From positions 1 through 37,533 of IMG/VR virus record IMGVR_UViG_3300033551_000020: DNA of 37,533 nucleotides; one strand, written 5' to 3'. A model generated the notes under the pieces. The model had not been told where the DNA came from, did no database searches, and saw nothing but the letters and a program-made list of their open reading frames with translations. The position numbers and the translations under genes are program-made. The stretch is from a virus. This document shows, one piece after another, positions 34,412-37,533 of the stretch (the stretch's first letter is position 1; the number at the start of each line of letters is the position of its first letter).

Positions 34412-36207
34412 TCTTCACCTTCCTGTACGTGGCGCTGCGTAATCCGGAGGTTGCGGCGGTTGAAGCGAAAGGGCACTTCCAGTGTCGGGCCGTGGCGGTT
34501 CTTCGCGAGCACCGCCACGCTATCCACGTCCCCGGTGGGGTAGGCGTGGCCGTTGCCGTGCAGGTTGATGCTCTCCGTGACCGGCCGGACGCGGGAGTGG
34601 TCGGGGATGATGATCTGGTCCGGATCGGCGGCCATCTGCATGCCCCCGTAGAGATCCTGCATCACTGGCGTCTCCTTCTTCTTCGCGGCCTCGTTGGTGA
34701 GCTGCGATAGACCGAAGATCAACAGACGTTGCTCTTTCGCCAGCCGGAAGAGCGACTGCGAACCAGCGATGGCGTGCTCGTGCACCTTCTTCTCCACGCC
34801 CTGTGAAAGCATCCACAAGAGCTGGAGATAGTCCACCACGAAGGTGCGGCAGCCGCCGTATTCCCACAGGTGCAGTATGGACGATGTCACATCGTCTACA
34901 CTGCGCAGCAACTCGCGGTTCGTTTTGATGTCGGCGCCCGTCTCCTCCATGATGATCGCCATCCGCTCGGCGGCGGCGTCCCACGTCGCACGGTTGAAGC
35001 GCTCGCCGTAGCCAAGCTCCGCCGCCGTCACGTCCGCGATCATGGGCAGGAACCGGCCGGCGTTCTGGCCCTGCGACATCTCCATGGAGACGAAGCCCAC
35101 GCGCTCGCCGTGCATGAAGGCGGTGGCGGCACAGTTCTGCGCCAGCATAGACTTGCGTCCACCCTGCCCGCCGCCGATCACCACGTACCAGCCGTGCGCC
35201 AAACCCGTCTCGCCGCCCTCGTCGCCACAGGCTTCAGACCACTTGGCCCACGGCGTGGGAACCACGTCCAGCGGACATTCCCGCTCCTCCGCCATGCGCT
35301 CCAACGTATCGCCAACCAACGAGTCGAAGGCGAACGGTGGCTTGGGCGTGCCGATCTTCTCCGCGGCCCGCATCAACCCTTCCATGCGAGCACGGAAACC
35401 GTCCGGGTTCTGCTGGCGCAGCGCACAGGGGTCCTTGGCGCCCGCCGCCGCGGCGCGGATCACCTTGGCGCCCGGCAGGTCAGCGGCGATGGAGCGCACC
35501 ATGATTGCGCCGCCGCCGTCCGGCTCCTCCCACACGTAGACCTCGCGGTCCTTCAGGAAGGGAAGCACGGCTTCCCGGCAGTGCGACCACGTATCGGCCC
35601 CCGGAAGGCCCAAGGCCATGATTCCGGCACACCAGAGGGCCTGCGTGTCCGTCTCCCCTTCCACGAGGAACACAGGGGCATCCGACGCGATCTTGGGTAG
35701 CATCCAGAGCCCGTAGCAGCCGGGGATGCTGCCGCCCTCGCCCTCCCAATATTGGTTCTTCTTCCCCGGCCGCTTCTGGAGGCGCAGGCGGCGGCGCAGG
35801 AGCGCGCCGTCCGGCCCATAATAGGGGATGTACACCACGGGCGATCCGAACTTGCCCACTTCGGACACCACGCCCCACGACTCCAGCCGGTCCGCTGGCA
35901 ATCCCTTCTCCGCCGCGTAGTCGTCCACCGTGTAGCCGCGATGCTGGCGGATGCTCACCTCGATTCCCAGCGCGTCGGCCAGCCCCATCAGGCGTCCACT
36001 CCCCTGACCACCGCACCCGCTGCACTTCCAACCGTACTCGCCCAGCATGGCGGACGCGGTCGTATCGTCGTGGGCCACCAGCGGGCAGCGAAAGCGGAGC
36101 AGGCCGTTCGGTCCTGGCATCGGCTTCAGCTCGGGCCTGCGGCGAATATCGTCCACCAGCAGGGCGCGCAGCCCGGCAAGGTCCGCAACCTGGATCGCCT
36201 CGCTCAT
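34405..36207 (-). CDS. Bifunctional primase-helicase (600 aa)
   Basis: N-terminal CHC2-type finger (FRCPLVAHDD ... WKCSGCG, about 38-68). TOPRIM domain (PVFLVEGETDTQALWCAG, ALGLPGADTW, then YVWEEPDGGGA). C-terminal DnaB/RecA-type motor: P-loop VVIGGGQGGRKSMLAQ, FVSMEMSQ, Walker B TFVVDYLQLLW, LIFGLSQLTNEA. This is the T7 gp4-like arrangement, which makes primers and unwinds the fork. The P-loop has Arg where Gly normally precedes the Lys (GGRKS). Its start overlaps the methyltransferase stop (ATGA). Confidence 0.85.
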   Translation of the reverse strand: MSEAIQVADLAGLRALLVDDIRRRPELKPMPGPNGLLRFRCPLVAHDDTTASAMLGEYGWKCSGCGGQGSGRLMGLADALGIEVSIRQHRGYTVDDYAAEKGLPADRLESWGVVSEVGKFGSPVVYIPYYGPDGALLRRRLRLQKRPGKKNQYWEGEGGSIPGCYGLWMLPKIASDAPVFLVEGETDTQALWCAGIMALGLPGADTWSHCREAVLPFLKDREVYVWEEPDGGGAIMVRSIAADLPGAKVIRAAAAGAKDPCALRQQNPDGFRARMEGLMRAAEKIGTPKPPFAFDSLVGDTLERMAEERECPLDVVPTPWAKWSEACGDEGGETGLAHGWYVVIGGGQGGRKSMLAQNCAATAFMHGERVGFVSMEMSQGQNAGRFLPMIADVTAAELGYGERFNRATWDAAAERMAIIMEETGADIKTNRELLRSVDDVTSSILHLWEYGGCRTFVVDYLQLLWMLSQGVEKKVHEHAIAGSQSLFRLAKEQRLLIFGLSQLTNEAAKKKETPVMQDLYGGMQMAADPDQIIIPDHSRVRPVTESINLHGNGHAYPTGDVDSVAVLAKNRHGPTLEVPFRFNRRNLRITQRHVQEGEEW

Positions 36208-36881
36208 GCGGCCTCAGCGCTCATCGTCGCCGTCCGTTCCAGATACGAGATTAACTGCTCCCCGATGCACCGCGCATAGGCGGGAGGAATGGCCTCGAAG
36301 ATGTCCTTGACCCGCATCTTCCAGCCGATGCCCATGGCCTCCATCGCCTCCTCCATGGTGGCGGCCGTTCTGCCGCCACCCGGAATGCTGTCGTTGAGGC
36401 GGTGGTAGACCCCCACCGGCCGGCCTTGCTCCTTGTGGCGGCAGTTGGACGGAGCAGCGAGCATGACGGAGGACTCAAAGAGCCGGTGCCTCCGAACTCG
36501 CAGCCCGAACATCGAGCCGCACAGCGTGACGGCATCCCGCAGCGGGGCGCCGGGTACGTTCTCGATGACGTAGGGCTTGCCCGTGGCGATCAGAAGTTGG
36601 CGGATCGGCTCCACCAGCCGCGGCGACTTGTCCGCCTTGCCCTGGGCCTCGGCGAGCTTACGAGCGCGGGTGTAGCCCTGGCACGGCGGGCTGGCGTGAA
36701 TCGCGTCGAAGCGGTGTCCATGCTCGCGCAAAAACTCCAAGGCGTCCGCCTGAACGAAGCGATGAGCAGGATTCCTCGGTTGGGGGACAATGTCCACGGA
36801 TACGACCAGGAACCCGGCATCCATATAACCTTTCGCGCAGCCGCCCCCGCCACCGAACAAATCAAGCAGTCGGAACTTCAT
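36204..36881 (-). CDS. C5-cytosine DNA methyltransferase (225 aa)
   Basis: Motif I LLDLFGGGGGCAKGYMDAGF, motif IV ASPPCQGYT with the catalytic Cys, motif VI VIENVPGAP, motif VIII RVRRHRLFES, and a C-terminal AIPPAYARCIGEQL like motif X. At 225 residues the target-recognition region is short, as in many phage orphan methyltransferases; no partner endonuclease is seen. It probably protects phage DNA from host restriction. Start ATG 36881 overlaps the upstream stop (ATGA). Confidence 0.9.
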   Translation of the reverse strand: MKFRLLDLFGGGGGCAKGYMDAGFLVVSVDIVPQPRNPAHRFVQADALEFLREHGHRFDAIHASPPCQGYTRARKLAEAQGKADKSPRLVEPIRQLLIATGKPYVIENVPGAPLRDAVTLCGSMFGLRVRRHRLFESSVMLAAPSNCRHKEQGRPVGVYHRLNDSIPGGGRTAATMEEAMEAMGIGWKMRVKDIFEAIPPAYARCIGEQLISYLERTATMSAEAA

Positions 36882-37533
36882 GCTGCCACCTCCAGCGGAG
36901 CGTCAAACTCCTCCGGCCACGGCGCATACTCCCGTTCCGCCAGCCCCACGGTTTCCCCGGCAATGCCCATCTGCCGCTTCAGACGCACCGCCTCCGCCCG
37001 GCGACCGTCCCGGAGCGCCGCAACGAGGTGGATCATGTCCAGCTCACGACCGGTGTAGCCCCGGAACCCACCGCCACTGGACGTAGCCCGCACCGGCGCC
37101 GCGGCCGGCACGTCGGCGTCCTCGTCCACGGGCCACCACGGCTCCGGCTTCAGCTTGGACCGGGCGGTCCGCATGTGGCGCTCAACCGTGTCATCGTCCC
37201 GGAAGATGGTTTCCGGGTAGGTGTAGTCCACACCGTCCGGATTCCGGCTGCGGTCCGTCCCGGTCATGAACCCATCGGCCCGCGCCCCAGCCACCGCCAG
37301 CCGAAGCTGACCCCGGCTGTAGCCCGCCCGGAGCCTGTCTCGGACCTTCCGCCACCCGCGGCTCTTGGGGTCGTAGTTGCGCTTCCGCCCCGTCGCCGCC
37401 CGCCAATCGTCCAGCACTGCCGCCACTTCCGTGGCCTCCCGGTCCGACTTCCTCTCCTTTGGCGCCTCAATTTCCTTGTGGGGAAGGGAAGAGGGGAGAA
37501 AGGGGGAGGAGGAAGAGGCGGGGGGGACTATAG
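36878..37533 (-). CDS. Replication-initiation-like protein, C-terminal part (runs off the right edge)
   Basis: The frame is open to the last base of the window, so the start lies outside; the GTG at 37426 is internal. About 218 residues are visible. A low-complexity Ser/Pro/Glu/Lys part is followed by EVAAVLDDWRAATGRKRNYD, RDRLRAGYSRGQLRLAVAGA and DYTYPETIFRDDD, the pattern of the conserved phage C-terminal domain Phg_2220_C found in DnaT/DnaD/O-like replication proteins. A helical charged tail ends in the ATGA overlap. It probably loads or recruits the helicase at the origin. Confidence 0.7.
   Translation of the reverse strand, partial: IVPPASSSSPFLPSSLPHKEIEAPKERKSDREATEVAAVLDDWRAATGRKRNYDPKSRGWRKVRDRLRAGYSRGQLRLAVAGARADGFMTGTDRSRNPDGVDYTYPETIFRDDDTVERHMRTARSKLKPEPWWPVDEDADVPAAAPVRATSSGGGFRGYTGRELDMIHLVAALRDGRRAEAVRLKRQMGIAGETVGLAEREYAPWPEEFDAPLEVAA

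Noticed and set aside
1-37533. tRNA genes, integrase, attachment sites, endolysin
   Set aside because: No cloverleaf, recombinase motif or lytic enzyme motif was found by reading the sequence; a tRNA scan and profile search would settle this.

Overview
The window is part of a GC-rich tailed double-stranded DNA phage or prophage (Caudoviricetes). The evidence is a colinear set of phage genes, nearly all on the minus strand: terminase large subunit, P22-type portal, scaffold, major capsid protein, neck/tail proteins and a phage-type replication module. Genes are tightly packed with many ATGA, GTGA and TGATG stop/start overlaps, and starts are ATG, GTG or TTG. The host cannot be fixed from the sequence. 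High GC, Shine-Dalgarno sites, sigma70-like promoters and a short Gly-rich lipoprotein suggest a GC-rich diderm; Gemmatimonadota/Longimicrobium is a weak guess from recollection. No integrase, tRNA, endolysin, DNA polymerase or convincing small terminase was seen, so the genome continues beyond both edges.

Layout in the direction of transcription (right to left): 37.5-33.4 kb holds a replication-initiation-like protein (cut by the edge), a C5-cytosine methyltransferase, a CHC2/TOPRIM primase-helicase, a SLOG/DUF2493-type nucleotide-binding protein and an HTH/zinc protein. 33.3-26.2 kb holds an SNF2/HARP-like helicase with an N-terminal zinc finger, two small genes nested out of frame in its linker, a DnaN-type sliding clamp, and a protein joining an RNA-polymerase-alpha-CTD-like domain to an IS110-like helix-hairpin-helix domain. 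26.2-20.0 kb is an accessory/regulatory region: an HGG-motif protein, a TPR-like protein, a plus-strand lipoprotein with its own promoter and terminator, an XRE repressor, an HD phosphohydrolase and several mini-proteins. 20.0-17.2 kb is the terminase, interrupted by a 369-residue intein that looks class 3. 17.1-13.6 kb is a cassette of small genes, including a Lar-like zinc protein, under two related promoters. 13.5-1.0 kb carries portal, scaffold, capsid and neck/tail genes. The first kilobase has one plus-strand gene and a chain of coupled small genes leaving the left edge.

The most unusual structure is a pair of non-coding arrays in opposite orientation. Two alternating motifs (A about GAGCCGT, B about GAGTMACCCG) recur so that A repeats every 36-38 bp with B midway. 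Array 1 (about 10.13-11.19 kb, plus orientation) lies between scaffold and portal, behind a plus-strand promoter and a 5' hairpin and ahead of a 20-bp terminator-like hairpin, so it could be a structured non-coding RNA. Array 2 (about 26.45-26.68 kb) has the same units reversed.

Other points worth attention: a possible peptide-signalling trio (XRE regulator, short secreted lipoprotein with duplicated GVLGGGGG motifs, TPR protein); a repeated promoter whose palindrome is kept by compensating substitutions; and two long stop-free frames that pass through well-formed genes in the +1 frame.
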